Assembly: GCF_001558155.1 (NCBI RefSeq)
Contig: NZ_LOAS01000003.1
Location: forward strand, 1-64,000
Origin: Aliiruegeria sabulilitoris
Lineage (GTDB): Bacteria > Pseudomonadota > Alphaproteobacteria > Rhodobacterales > Rhodobacteraceae
Direction of reading: 5' to 3'
DNA: 64,000 nt
In this document: positions 1 to 8,227 of the stretch, piece by piece
Position numbering within the stretch: the stretch's first letter is position 1
How the letters are laid out: the number at the start of each line of letters is the position of its first letter
Made by a program: the position numbers and the translations under genes
Notes under the pieces: generated by a model
What the model saw: the letters and a program-made list of their open reading frames with translations, nothing else
What the model was told of the DNA's origin: nothing
Database searches by the model: none

Positions 1-113
1 CTCCGTTACGAAAACTTCAAATCTGTCCCATAGGCGCTGACGTCAGACATACGGGTTGAGTCGAACATTCCTTGTCTACTGTGATCCAATTGCGGTCAGG
101 ACTCGTTCTCGTT

Positions 114-254
114 TCATAACCAGAACATGACGGTTGCGACCGAAGGGATGGCTGAGAGGAAGACCTTCGGGCATCGGTCATATCGTGTTGCGACACGGCG
201 CCAATCCTTCAGGCGTCCGAACATGATCTCGATACGATTGCGACGGGCGGTGTC
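114..254 (-). mobile_element. IS5-family transposase C-terminal fragment
   Basis: Only the C-terminal end of an IS5-type DDE transposase is left. The frame reads RRNRIEIMFGRLKDWRR and then VATRYDRC before ending at MFWL-stop, which is the classic tail of this family including the catalytic glutamate of the DDE triad. Upstream of this block the frame has no IS5 similarity, so the 5' part of the transposase is gone. It marks an old insertion at the left edge of the accessory patch. Confidence 0.75.
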
Positions 255-426
255 AGTAAACCGTGTTGGGACGAGGGCCTGACGCGAGCAGCAGCCTGAG
301 CACGTCGAGATAGCTGCGGCCCGCGTTGTCGCGGGCGGCATGCCACCGACCGTAGGCGGCAAGGTTCTTCGAGGCGGGGCCGCAGAAGGGCTTCATGAAG
401 CCGCGGAACCGGCCGATGAGGGACAA
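253..426 (-). pseudogene. Unidentified coding remnant beside the IS5 tail
   Basis: One minus-strand frame reads FMKPFCGPASKNL, then AAYGRWHAARDNAG and SYLDVLRLLL, before a stop at 253-255. Codon third positions are GC-rich and the residue composition looks like real protein. It begins just after an in-frame stop and has no start codon, so it is the C-terminal end of a broken gene. I do not recognise the family; a second transposase or a replication-type protein is possible but not shown. It abuts the IS5 fragment, so the IS may have disrupted it. Confidence 0.4.
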
Positions 427-515
427 AACGCTTGCTCAAAGATCAGAAACGAAGGACTTTGCCGTCAAGAGGCAGGCCACTTGGGGAATGTCGGCTCAGA
501 TTTTTTGGAACCAAT

Positions 516-1970
516 ATGCGCTTTTTTTCGATCACATCATTTGTCTTTGCGATGGCCCTCAACACACTGGCTCCCCCTCTTTTGGCTGACGGCCTTTCTT
601 GCCCTTCTGCCTTTTCGCGGCACTTCCAGGGTGGGGATGATTGCGTAGTCAACCGTGCAATAGAGGGTGATATAGCTGCGCAGCTTGAGCTACTGCAATT
701 CCTAGATAGAGAGCGTTCGCCCGAAAGTTGGCCATACGGCAAAGAGATCAATTCATACGGCTCTGAAATATTTGATTTCCTTGACGCAGGTGTCGCTCGC
801 GGAGATGCCGATTTTATCGAGATTCAAATCGGCTTCATGGAGCGATTGACCGATATTCTTCAGACACGGAAGCGAGGTATTGAGCAAGAAGCATCCGATA
901 TCGCCAACCGGATAGGTTCCTTCCGTCCAATTGAAGTCTATACCAGTTCGGGGCCAGTAGAATACTCCCGCGAAGAGATGCATCAGTTTGACATTGAAAT
1001 GTACGAGGCTCGCGTTCAACAGCTCAATAATCTAGGCGGCTCAGATAGAATTTCAGAACTCAAACAGCTATTGCTTGAGGGTGGTGACCTCGGCGTTACT
1101 GGCGACGTAGTTGCCCAAATTTTGACAGCAGGGGACAGATCCTCAGAAAACCAACAACGTATACTCGTCCTTCTGAATGACGCCATTTCACTGAACAATG
1201 GCGTGGCGGAAGCTACCCTCGGATTTCTTTATGAGGAAGGTGCTTGGGTAGAACGCGACATAAATCGGGCCATCGGATATTATCAGGAAGGCTGGAGAAA
1301 AGGGGCAGCACAAGCAGGATATCACATTGCACGCCACATGTTGCCCGGAGGGGAACTTCCAACAAATGAAGAGGCCGCCTATGAACTTCTTAGTGGATTA
1401 AAAACTCGAGTTTCCAGTCAGCCACTCCCAGAGCTACGCGTCGGAGAGAGCGACCCAAGGTGGGAGGTATATGCTGTCATAAACCCGTTGCTTGGCCCCT
1501 TGGCCTATAAGAGAGCGGCGGCGGCCGCCCGTTCGAGCAATATGGACGCGGCATTTGATTTTTATCTCGAAGCGGCGCAGGCGGGACTTCATGAAGCACA
1601 GCTTGCCGTCGCCTATTTGTATAGGTCCCGTAGATTACAACCCGAATTGAGCGATTATCAAAGAAGTGGTGCAGAGAGCTGGGAAAAATTGTGGTTCAGA
1701 AACGCAAGCAACTGCACCGATCCATCACGTAGCACAGAGCTGTGTCAACAGGCTTCCGCAGAGCTACAAAACATAGACATTCGCATACGAGATCGCAGAC
1801 AAGCTGAACGTGAGAGAGCATATGCAATTCTAGGTCTCATTGGTCTTGCTCTAGTTGGTCTTGGTGACCCAGCAGGAGGGAATTACGACAACAATTACCA
1901 GCCACCGAATATCGACAGCAATGCAGGCATTCAAATGGCCGCTGAGCTCATGTGGCTTGGGAAATGGTAG
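516..1970 (+). CDS. Secreted Sel1-like repeat protein
   Basis: The ATG at 516 is preferred because it starts a signal peptide (MRFFSITSFVFA, then a hydrophobic run ending near LADG); the open frame extends 28 codons further upstream without a convincing start. About 484 residues. At least two Sel1/TPR-like helical repeats are visible: one with EATLGFLYEEG followed by a YYQEGWRKGAAQAGY stretch, and one with FYLEAAQAGLHEAQLAVAYLY. Near the C terminus is a hydrophobic segment (AILGLIGLALVGLG) that may be a second membrane contact. Base composition is visibly lower in GC than the neighbours, which suggests recent transfer. Sel1 proteins are usually scaffolds; no partner is evident here. Confidence 0.75.
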   Translation: MRFFSITSFVFAMALNTLAPPLLADGLSCPSAFSRHFQGGDDCVVNRAIEGDIAAQLELLQFLDRERSPESWPYGKEINSYGSEIFDFLDAGVARGDADFIEIQIGFMERLTDILQTRKRGIEQEASDIANRIGSFRPIEVYTSSGPVEYSREEMHQFDIEMYEARVQQLNNLGGSDRISELKQLLLEGGDLGVTGDVVAQILTAGDRSSENQQRILVLLNDAISLNNGVAEATLGFLYEEGAWVERDINRAIGYYQEGWRKGAAQAGYHIARHMLPGGELPTNEEAAYELLSGLKTRVSSQPLPELRVGESDPRWEVYAVINPLLGPLAYKRAAAAARSSNMDAAFDFYLEAAQAGLHEAQLAVAYLYRSRRLQPELSDYQRSGAESWEKLWFRNASNCTDPSRSTELCQQASAELQNIDIRIRDRRQAERERAYAILGLIGLALVGLGDPAGGNYDNNYQPPNIDSNAGIQMAAELMWLGKW

Positions 1971-1983
1971 GTTCAGACGTCAT

Positions 1984-2892
1984 CTATTGCCGTGTGGTGG
2001 GTCTCGTCTGTGGGGTTGGTCGGCTCTCAGTTTGCATTGCGGGAGCAGCCAAGCGCTCCATGAGTTCCTGTTTGTAAGCATCGACTACCGCGTCTCCCAC
2101 CCAACCGCCTCGGTTGACTGGGTCGTCCCCGTCCCAAACACCCAGTCTGTCGCGAACCCAGTCGCAGGTTAGGTGATCTGGTTTCAAGTTCGAGGAAGCA
2201 TGCCATTCATCCCACAACTTATCGACCTGCCGTCTAAAGGCGTGCTCGTAAGCGCGGGTCGGGGGAGCGAAGAGGTCTCTCTCCGGCTTGCCAGCGATCT
2301 TGGTGCCAACAACGTAGTGTATCTCCGGTGCACGGCTTTCCGCGACTTTGCTTGGAGGTTCGCCAAAGAGGTATAGGATACTTAGTCTTATGCGCTGAGG
2401 CACGATCTCGGCAACAGAACTTCCGTCCATACCGCGGACTGCCCAGCGCTCATTCACAAGCGGAAATACATTTCCGGCAATCTCTCCGGTGCGTCGGTAC
2501 GTGAGGGCATCACTGTACGTCCTGAGAGCAACTGGTTGCCTTCCGGGATGCCGCCGTGTTCGAAGGAAATCGCTCAGCTTAGGTGTTCCGTCCTCGCCGC
2601 AACGATGAAACCGCCCGAATGAACCCCAGAATATGTCTCTGTTTGCAGGCTTGTCTCGACCCAGCGGCCACAGAAGGTCCTCCATGCAGTAGAAAACGAT
2701 GCCCTTTTGGACCAAATCAATGAAGCCCTTCGTGATCTGTCCCCGTTCATCCGCTGGCCATGCTTCTGGGAGCGGCCCCCGAAGTTTTAGATCCGAACCA
2801 TGGGCATCACGAAAGGCAACCGCTACCGTGTCCCTCAGTGCGTCTTCGATTGCCCAAAGCTTGCGGTGGTCCAGCTTTCGGTGCGACGTCAT
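1984..2892 (-). CDS. Hypothetical protein coupled to the integrase
   Basis: Unrecognised protein of 302 residues from the ATG at 2892. The start is chosen because it overlaps the integrase stop as ATGA (2889-2892), which implies translational coupling. The protein is soluble and rich in charged and aromatic residues, with no membrane segment or signal peptide. Recognisable pieces are a helical N terminus (RKLWAIEDALRD) and a C-terminal HAFRRQVDKLWDEWH helix; the tail is Thr/Pro/Gln-rich. No catalytic motif is evident. Being co-translated with a site-specific recombinase suggests a directionality, replication or cargo role for a small integrative element, but that is inference. Confidence 0.7.
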   Translation of the reverse strand: MTSHRKLDHRKLWAIEDALRDTVAVAFRDAHGSDLKLRGPLPEAWPADERGQITKGFIDLVQKGIVFYCMEDLLWPLGRDKPANRDIFWGSFGRFHRCGEDGTPKLSDFLRTRRHPGRQPVALRTYSDALTYRRTGEIAGNVFPLVNERWAVRGMDGSSVAEIVPQRIRLSILYLFGEPPSKVAESRAPEIHYVVGTKIAGKPERDLFAPPTRAYEHAFRRQVDKLWDEWHASSNLKPDHLTCDWVRDRLGVWDGDDPVNRGGWVGDAVVDAYKQELMERLAAPAMQTESRPTPQTRPTTRQ

Positions 2893-4196
2893 CGCGCAGA
2901 TATCCCCGTGATGCTGACGACATTGCACCCCGGTTCACTGTTTGTCAGGAAGTTCGCCCACGCCTGCATCATGGTTCTGCGCTTCTCGACCATGTCGCCG
3001 CGCCGGTAGGCAGCCTCTACGGCGTTGCTGATCTTGTGGGCCAAGGCAACTTCGGCCATCTCGCCGGGGAAACTTGTGGTTTCTGCAACCCAGTCGCGGA
3101 AGGTACTGCGCAGTCCGTGGGGCACCGCCGGACGGCCTGAAACGCGGTCCACATATCCATGACCATCCTCGGCAAGATCTGCCTTGTGCAGCCGCTTCAT
3201 GGTGGCACTCAGGGTCATGTCGGACATCTCGCCGCCCCGCGGGGCAGGGAAGACCAGCGGATTGTCCTCAAACCGGGGCAGGGACCGCAGCAGGGCAACG
3301 GCCACATCAGACAACGGCACGCGGTGCTCCCGGTTCATCTTCGTTCGCTTGGCCGGGATAACCCAAATGCCCGCGTCCAAGTCGATTTCGTCCCAGCAAG
3401 CGCCGCGTACCTCTTGTGAACGCGCAGCCGTTAGCGCGGTAAACTCCAGCGCCCGACTGCCGATGCCATCTCTGTCCCGAAGGGCAGCAAACCACCTCTG
3501 GGCATCTTCGATCTTCAATGCAGGCTGGTTTGATGTCTTCGCGACCTTGGACGGGGCAGGGAGAAGTTCCTTCAGATTGTTTGCCCAGCGTGCGGGGTTG
3601 TCCCCGCTGCGGTGCCCGGCCACCGTCGCCCACGAGATCACCGCTTCGATCCGTCTGCGTGTTCTGGAAGCGGTTTCGGTTTTGGTCCGCCAGATCGGTT
3701 CCAACACCCGCAAGACGTCTTGCACAGTGATGTCGCCAACGAGCATCTTGCCCAGTTCCGGAACCGCGTGTGTTTCGAGGGTGCTGCGCCACTGCTGCCT
3801 GTGTTTGGCGTTGCTGAACTCATCCAGTTTACTGTCAAGAAACCGATCAACTGCTTCGGAGAACGTCAGACCTCGGCGCTGGGCTGCGACCAGTTCGGCT
3901 TTGTGCTGCTTCCGCTCTTCAACAGGGTCTATGCCCTGTTTGATGCTCTCCTTCATCTCACGAGCGCGTTCCCGTGCCTGCGCTAAAGTAACGTCCGGAT
4001 AACCACCTAGTCCGATCTCCCGCCGAACGCTGCCAACCGTGACGCGCAACAGCCAAGTCTTTCCGTTATTGGGGGTGACCTGCATCATGAGGCCGCCAAC
4101 GCCGCCGACGGTGTGCCGTGCATTGAACTTTGTTGTTCCGGGGTGTTTCAGCCTCTTCACATCCAGCGCCGAAAGCTCTTTGGCCACTCGTGGCAT
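2889..4196 (-). CDS. P4-type tyrosine recombinase / integrase
   Basis: 435-residue site-specific integrase of the P4/prophage type. The N-terminal arm-binding DUF4102 domain covers about residues 1-95 (GLGGYPDVTLAQARERA), followed by a core-binding helical domain (about 105-200) and a catalytic domain (about 225-415). Catalytic residues can be placed: R259 in TALTAARSQEVR, a Lys around 286, H360-x-x-R363 in HGLRSTFRDW, H387 in ALAHK and nucleophile Y397 in AAYRRGD. Length and motifs are complete, so it may be active. No tRNA gene or obvious direct repeat flanks its 5' side, so the attachment site is unresolved. It sits upstream of and overlaps the unknown ORF at 1984-2892. Confidence 0.93.
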   Translation of the reverse strand: MPRVAKELSALDVKRLKHPGTTKFNARHTVGGVGGLMMQVTPNNGKTWLLRVTVGSVRREIGLGGYPDVTLAQARERAREMKESIKQGIDPVEERKQHKAELVAAQRRGLTFSEAVDRFLDSKLDEFSNAKHRQQWRSTLETHAVPELGKMLVGDITVQDVLRVLEPIWRTKTETASRTRRRIEAVISWATVAGHRSGDNPARWANNLKELLPAPSKVAKTSNQPALKIEDAQRWFAALRDRDGIGSRALEFTALTAARSQEVRGACWDEIDLDAGIWVIPAKRTKMNREHRVPLSDVAVALLRSLPRFEDNPLVFPAPRGGEMSDMTLSATMKRLHKADLAEDGHGYVDRVSGRPAVPHGLRSTFRDWVAETTSFPGEMAEVALAHKISNAVEAAYRRGDMVEKRRTMMQAWANFLTNSEPGCNVVSITGISAR

Positions 4197-4568
4197 TCAT
4201 CCGCTCCTTACCCACCTACTTACACACCAAAAATAACGTAACTCGACGCTACTGTCCACGACATAAGGCGACAAAAGACTGCTCGGGCGTCGTCTACAGA
4301 TCTGACAAAAAAATAAAAAATGCTGCGTCTCTATACAGACGGCAACGGTATCTCGGCGGCTATAGCGACCGCCATAGATACCCCACATATCTTCAACCCG
4401 GCACGAAACGTCGAGAGCTTGGGTCTTGTCGTGTCCCCGGTGATGCCGCTTGCGGAGCGTCGCCGCACAAAATGACTTCCGCGACAGCGCCAGACTGATG
4501 TGCTAAGGCGTTTGATAGCATAGCCGCTGATCGTACCATTCATGGTATCGGCGAGAAAGTTTAACCCA
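4197..4568. other. Intergenic region upstream of integrase
   Basis: This 372-base gap between divergent genes must hold the integrase promoter and probably the transglutaminase promoter. It has an A-rich patch around 4306-4320 and a short inverted repeat (GGCGG at 4355-4359 with CCGCC at 4369-4373). No tRNA, no clear attachment-site core repeat and no convincing gene was seen. Confidence 0.4.
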
Positions 4569-5390
4569 ATGCGCTTGCAACTTGGCTGTCGGCTTGGCTT
4601 TTGGCTGCCGTCAGCGACACCGATGATCCTGCTCCTGAATGTACACTATTCACGGGTGAGCGATCTTGAGCAGCCCCAATTGCTGATCACCGAACCCGCG
4701 GTTCCAATCGAGAGCTATCGCGACAGTTTCGGCAACTGGTGCAACCGGCTGCTCGCACCGGCCGGCGATTTTACGGTATCCACGGCCGGTACGATCCGGG
4801 ATTCGGGGGCCGCCGATCCAAAAAATTTCGACGCCGGGCAAATTCCCGTCGAAAGCTTGCCAATCGACGTGCTGACCTTCCTGCTGCCGAGCCGCTACTG
4901 CGAGACCGACATCCTGTCTACCTTTGCGTGGAAACAGTTCGGCCAGGGGCCAGCGGGGTGGCAGCGTGTCCAGGCGGTCTGCGATTTCGTGCATGAACGG
5001 ATAAGCTTCGGATACCAGCATTCCCGGGCGACGCGCACCGCCGCTGAAGCCTTGAATGAAGGCGTCGGCGTCTGTCGGGACTTCACCCATCTCGCGATCA
5101 CGCTATGCCGCTGCCTCAACATCCCGGCACGCTACTGCACGGGGTATATCAGTGATGTCGGCCAGGCGCCGCCTTATGCGCCAATGGATTTCGCGGCCTG
5201 GATGGAAGTCTATCTTGGCGGGCAGTGGTGGGTGTTCGATCCACGCAACAACGACACGCGTTTCGGCCGCGTTCTGATCGCGCGGGGGCGCGATGCGGCC
5301 GACGTGCCGCTGACACACAGTTTCGGCGAGCACCAACTCAAAGGGTTTCAGGTTTGGATTGACCCGGTGGATGGCGAGCCCGTGGCGTGA
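4569..5390 (+). CDS. Transglutaminase-like cysteine peptidase family protein
   Basis: 273 residues from the ATG at 4569 (MRLQLGCRLGFWLP); the frame is open from an ATG at 4542, but 4569 fits the usual N terminus of this family and has a GAGAAAG purine tract upstream. Layout: N-terminal beta domain (NVHYSRVSDLEQP) and a transglutaminase core with nucleophile Cys in GVGVCRDFTHLAI. The usual His-Ala-Trp motif reads DFAAWMEVYLGGQWWVFDPR, so the usual His position is Ala while the following Asp is kept. Members of this subfamily are often uncharacterised amidases or proteases. The substitution may be a subfamily trait or may mean reduced activity. Confidence 0.85.
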   Translation: MRLQLGCRLGFWLPSATPMILLLNVHYSRVSDLEQPQLLITEPAVPIESYRDSFGNWCNRLLAPAGDFTVSTAGTIRDSGAADPKNFDAGQIPVESLPIDVLTFLLPSRYCETDILSTFAWKQFGQGPAGWQRVQAVCDFVHERISFGYQHSRATRTAAEALNEGVGVCRDFTHLAITLCRCLNIPARYCTGYISDVGQAPPYAPMDFAAWMEVYLGGQWWVFDPRNNDTRFGRVLIARGRDAADVPLTHSFGEHQLKGFQVWIDPVDGEPVA

Positions 5391-5418
5391 CGCCCCCGAC
5401 CAAACGCACAAATGAGAG

Positions 5419-5437
5419 GCCGCCCCCAAGGGGGCAG
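5419..5437 (+). terminator. Possible hairpin terminator after the transglutaminase-like gene
   Basis: GCCCCCAAGGGGGC forms a compact GC hairpin 30 bases after the stop codon. There is no following T run, so it may be only a partial terminator or an RNA-stabilising stem. Confidence 0.3.
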
Positions 5438-5481
5438 CCCGCACGAACCCAGATTGTCCAGATCTTCATGGGGATGAAAAA

Positions 5482-5730
5482 ATGCTGAAGAAAACCTCCT
5501 TCCCGATCGCCAAGATCCATGTGCCCGTCAAGCGGGTCAAATCTCTGGATCCGGAGAAGGTTCTGGAACTTGCCGAGAGCATGCTGGAGAACGGACAGAC
5601 CACGCCGATCCGGGTTCGCAAAGACGGCGACAGGTTCGTGCTGATCGAGGGGTTCCATCGTCTCGAGGCGCTCCGGTCGCTAGGGGAGGAAGAGGTCGTC
5701 GGCTATCTCGTGGGCGCGCGCCTGCACTGA
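5482..5730 (+). CDS. Small ParB/sulfiredoxin-fold domain protein
   Basis: An 82-residue protein made of a single ParB-N/Srx-like domain. Visible family features are the opening strand (FPIAKIHVP), an ELAESMLENGQTTPIRVR segment (helix followed by the strand that leads into the pocket), and the phosphate-binding motif IEGFHRLEALRSLG (compare the GERR/GxHR box of ParB). It lacks any helix-turn-helix or dimer domain, so it is a free-standing mini-domain, not a partition protein. The start has a GGGGATG purine tract upstream. Substrate is unknown; nucleotide binding or hydrolysis is what the fold suggests. Confidence 0.75.
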   Translation: MLKKTSFPIAKIHVPVKRVKSLDPEKVLELAESMLENGQTTPIRVRKDGDRFVLIEGFHRLEALRSLGEEEVVGYLVGARLH

Positions 5731-5883
5731 ACGAGGCAACACGGCGCCGGGCCGGGCCCCGTTGCGCGCGCCTTGCCCGGGGCACGCATGCGTGAAACCG
5801 GTGGTGTTGCCGAGCGGGATGTGTTCTTGGGGGATCAGCTTGCCCTGATTCCTCGGGCCGGTGTTAGCTCCGGGAGATCAGAC

Positions 5884-6111
5884 ATGGCACGTCCAAAGCA
5901 GATCAGCGTCGTGAAGACTGCGCAAATGGCCAATACCCAGAAACTCGTCATCGACGGGGCGGTGGTTGGATGCGTGGTGGAGATCGACGGCGAAACCACC
6001 GAACTCAGGGATCACAGGGATCGCCTGATGGGCACCTATGGCAATGCGGCGGCCGCGATTGCCGATTTCGAAAAGATGATAGGCTTCGAGGAGATCGAAC
6101 TCGATTTTTGA
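5884..6111 (+). CDS. Small hypothetical protein
   Basis: 75 residues from the ATG at 5884, preceded by a GGGAG Shine-Dalgarno about 9 bases upstream; an upstream in-frame ATG at 5773 lacks one and would add a non-conserved-looking leader. The protein is acidic toward the C terminus (EEIELDF), with a predicted beta-rich middle (KLVIDGAVVGCVVEIDG) and a C-terminal helix (AAAAIADFEKMIG). No family recognised. It stands alone, in the same direction as its neighbours. Confidence 0.6.
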   Translation: MARPKQISVVKTAQMANTQKLVIDGAVVGCVVEIDGETTELRDHRDRLMGTYGNAAAAIADFEKMIGFEEIELDF

Positions 6112-6234
6112 TCGTCTCGATATTTTCTCTTGCGTTTTCGCCGGACACACCCCATGTGGTGAGGGCGACGTTATCTCTTTGACCTCTGTCTCCCTAACCA
6201 GGCTTCAGTATCGAAATTGATCTTACTGAGCCGG

Positions 6235-6257
6235 GCTGCCGCAACTCCGCGGGCAGC
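6235..6257 (+). promoter_or_regulatory. Stem-loop in the cold-shock gene 5' leader
   Basis: GCTGCC (6235-6240) pairs with GGCAGC (6252-6257) about 20 bases before the start codon, just 5' of the AGGAG ribosome-binding site. Cold-shock mRNAs commonly carry structured leaders; a role in temperature-dependent translation here is inference. Confidence 0.4.
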
Positions 6258-6278
6258 AAACAAATAGGAGACTTTACG

Positions 6279-6485
6279 ATGGCTAATGGCACCGTAAAAT
6301 GGTTCAACGCAACTAAGGGTTTTGGCTTCATCGAGCCCGAAGGTGGCAAGCGCGACGTGTTCGTTCACATCAGCGCCCTTGAGCGTGCTGGTCTGTCCGC
6401 CCTCGAAGATGGTCAGAAAGTGACCTTCGACGTCGAGGCCGGCCGCGACGGACGTGAGTCCGCGACCAATCTGGCTCTTGCTTGA
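6279..6485 (+). CDS. cspA: Cold-shock protein, CspA family
   Basis: 68-residue single cold-shock domain, the normal length of CspA proteins. RNA-binding motifs RNP1 (KGFGFIE) and RNP2 (DVFVHIS) are intact, and the N terminus [16 protein letters not shown] is canonical. It binds single-stranded nucleic acid as an RNA chaperone in the cytoplasm. AGGAG lies 8-9 bases before the ATG. A long untranslated leader with a stem-loop precedes it and a strong hairpin follows the stop, so it is a monocistronic unit. Which csp paralogue it is cannot be told from one copy. Confidence 0.97.
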   Translation: MANGTVKWFNATKGFGFIEPEGGKRDVFVHISALERAGLSALEDGQKVTFDVEAGRDGRESATNLALA

Positions 6486-6491
6486 TTTGCC

Positions 6492-6512
6492 GGGGCGCTC
6501 ACTGAGCGCCCC
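6492..6512 (+). terminator. Terminator hairpin of the cold-shock gene
   Basis: GGGGCGCTC, loop ACT, GAGCGCCCC: a perfect 9-bp stem starting 6 bases after the stop codon. The T tract is weak (GCTTCATG follows), but position and stem strength fit an intrinsic terminator. Confidence 0.75.
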
Positions 6513-6780
6513 GCTTCATGCTCTTCCACGAGAGAACAGGTGCCCGATGAAAGGGCATACGTGAACCTTCGCGACGCGGATCTCGCGCCTCAGGCCGTTC
6601 TCGTTCTTCTCATGATCGTGGCTGTTGCATTTAAGATGACCGCATCTGCCGAGATATCGGCGGATGTCGATCCAGCGGATCGGCAACACAGCGCAAGCCC
6701 CGCCGACGCTCAATAGCCACCCACAGAGCCAACGACAAATTCCACAGGCCGGCACTGTTCGGCCTGTTCCCATTCCAATA

Positions 6781-7020
6781 ATGAACGGACAGAAATTGAA
6801 AGATCACAACACCATAAAGAGCATTCACTCCGAACTCACGAAGCTCATCGCGCGGCTTGGCCCGGCCCCTTCGGACCCCCGGCCGGTGGACGAGGCTTGC
6901 GACATTTACACAGAGATCCGTTTCGCCAACGACCTTCGGGCATACGCGCTGGCCGCGGTCTGTTACTGGTGCGGTATTGAGCCCGCTGACGCGCTGAAAC
7001 ACGAAGCCGGTTGGACATGA
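6781..7020 (+). CDS. Possible small hypothetical protein
   Basis: A 79-residue frame with coding-like composition (helical start KLKDHNTIKSIHSELTKLIARLG, then DEACDIYTEIRFANDL and a C-rich helix AAVCYWCGIEPADAL). An upstream in-frame ATG at 6664 gives a low-complexity leader and is less likely. There is no clear Shine-Dalgarno. No family recognised. The region around it (6513-6780 and 7021-7257) shows nothing else convincing. Confidence 0.4.
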   Translation: MNGQKLKDHNTIKSIHSELTKLIARLGPAPSDPRPVDEACDIYTEIRFANDLRAYALAAVCYWCGIEPADALKHEAGWT

Positions 7021-7257
7021 CAACCGCCGGATCGGCGCTCTGAACCGCTCCCGAATACCTGGAATAGCTGGGCATTATCTGGCGCGTTTCAGTCTACCCT
7101 TTGTTCCCGCCGATCTGATTTGATGGTTTCTTTTCCCAACCTGCAGGCCGTGGCTGACGGTTTCCCTCCGAGGAAAACGGCGTCAGCAGAACGGCGCGGG
7201 TTGGACGAGGGAAGGCGGCCTCTCCGGAGCCCGAGGCTCCGCAGCCTGCACCGAGCG

Positions 7258-7602
7258 CTACTCCCGACCGATCGCTTCCGAAATCTCCCGAGCGCATTCC
7301 CGAACCTCCGGTATCAACGCGTCGAATTGCTCTCGCGTGCTGTCCAGGGGCAACGTGGAAAGCGACGCGGCGGCGGCCACACGCCCCGCATGGTCGAAGA
7401 TGGGAGCCGCCAAGCACCGCACTCCGAGACGGAGTTCTTCCTCGTCGAGCGCGAGTCTCTGCGCGCGAACTCCGTCCAGTTTGGACAGAGCAGCCAGAGC
7501 CAGTTGTTGATCTCGGTGATCTTCAGCTCGGGCGTGGACTCGTCGAAAAGGTCGAGGATCTGAAGCGCGCGCTGCACGGATTGACTGATCGGTATGCCCC
7601 AC
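7258..7602 (-). pseudogene. IclR-family regulator pseudogene (internal deletion)
   Basis: Two parts of an IclR regulator lie in different frames. From about 7600 downwards one frame gives the winged-helix N terminus (SVQRALQILDLFDES, then TPELKITEI). After a junction the downstream frame gives the extreme C terminus of the effector domain (LDEEELRLGVRCLAAPIFD, then REISEAIGRE to the stop). About 150 residues of a usual ~250-residue IclR protein are missing and the frame is broken. It lies back to back with the decayed dehydratase at 7734-8184, so both are probably remnants of one sugar-acid locus. Confidence 0.75.
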
Positions 7603-7733
7603 CTTTGACAGGGGGCGTTAAGCGCCCAGAATAAACGCTCGAAATTGCGGCAAAGTCCCCTCGGGACGCGCGAGCCTTTCGTGGCCCGAGCCCTTGTTGA
7701 TATGTTCCGGAATGCAAAATCTCGTTTGCTCAT

Positions 7734-8184
7734 ATGGAACAATCGGCCGACGGGTCGGAAAAGATGGCGGCGGGAAACGGGGCAGGGCATGTCACGCTGA
7801 TCACCGATGCCCGCTTTTCTGGCGTGTCCTCCGGGGCTTGCATCGGCCATGTCGGTCCCGAGGCGCTGGCGGGCGGGCCGCTCGGCAAGCTCCGGGACGG
7901 GGCGACCTGATCGAAGTGATCGTCGATTGAGTGAAACTGGAGCGGCGCGTCAACTTTCTCGGCGGCCCGGAGGAGGGGGCCGCGATCCACGCCACACGCC
8001 CCCCCATCCCGAGCTCCGACCGGCGGACAAGCTGCGCGAAGACACGCCCCTCTGGGCCGCGCTTCAGGTCGCAAGCGTTGGAACCTGGCGCGGCTTTGTC
8101 TTCGACACCGACCGCATCGTGGAAGTGCTGGAAGCCGGCAGGAAGGCGTTGGCGGCAGAGGTGCCCTCCGAGCCCGTCGGGTGA
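7734..8184 (+). pseudogene. YjhG/IlvD-Edd-type dehydratase C-terminal pseudogene
   Basis: The segment encodes the last part of an IlvD/Edd-superfamily dehydratase of the YjhG/YagF (xylonate dehydratase-like) type, but in several frames. Frame one gives [18 protein letters not shown] and [13 protein letters not shown] and stops at 7908-7910. A second frame supplies DLIEVIVD, another KLERRVNFLGGPEEGA, and another HPELRPADKL, DTPLWAALQVASVGTW and DRIVEVLEAGRKAL to the stop. At least two frameshifts and loss of the N-terminal Fe-S part make it non-functional. The neighbour on the other strand is a deleted IclR regulator. Confidence 0.8.
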
Positions 8185-8227
8185 GGCCGCCCCGGGGGGG
8201 AACCACGCGATGGGGAACGCTCGAAGA

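Noticed and set aside
4355-4373. Short inverted repeat as an integrase attachment or operator site
   Set aside because: Only 5-bp arms and no second copy in the window; too weak to call.
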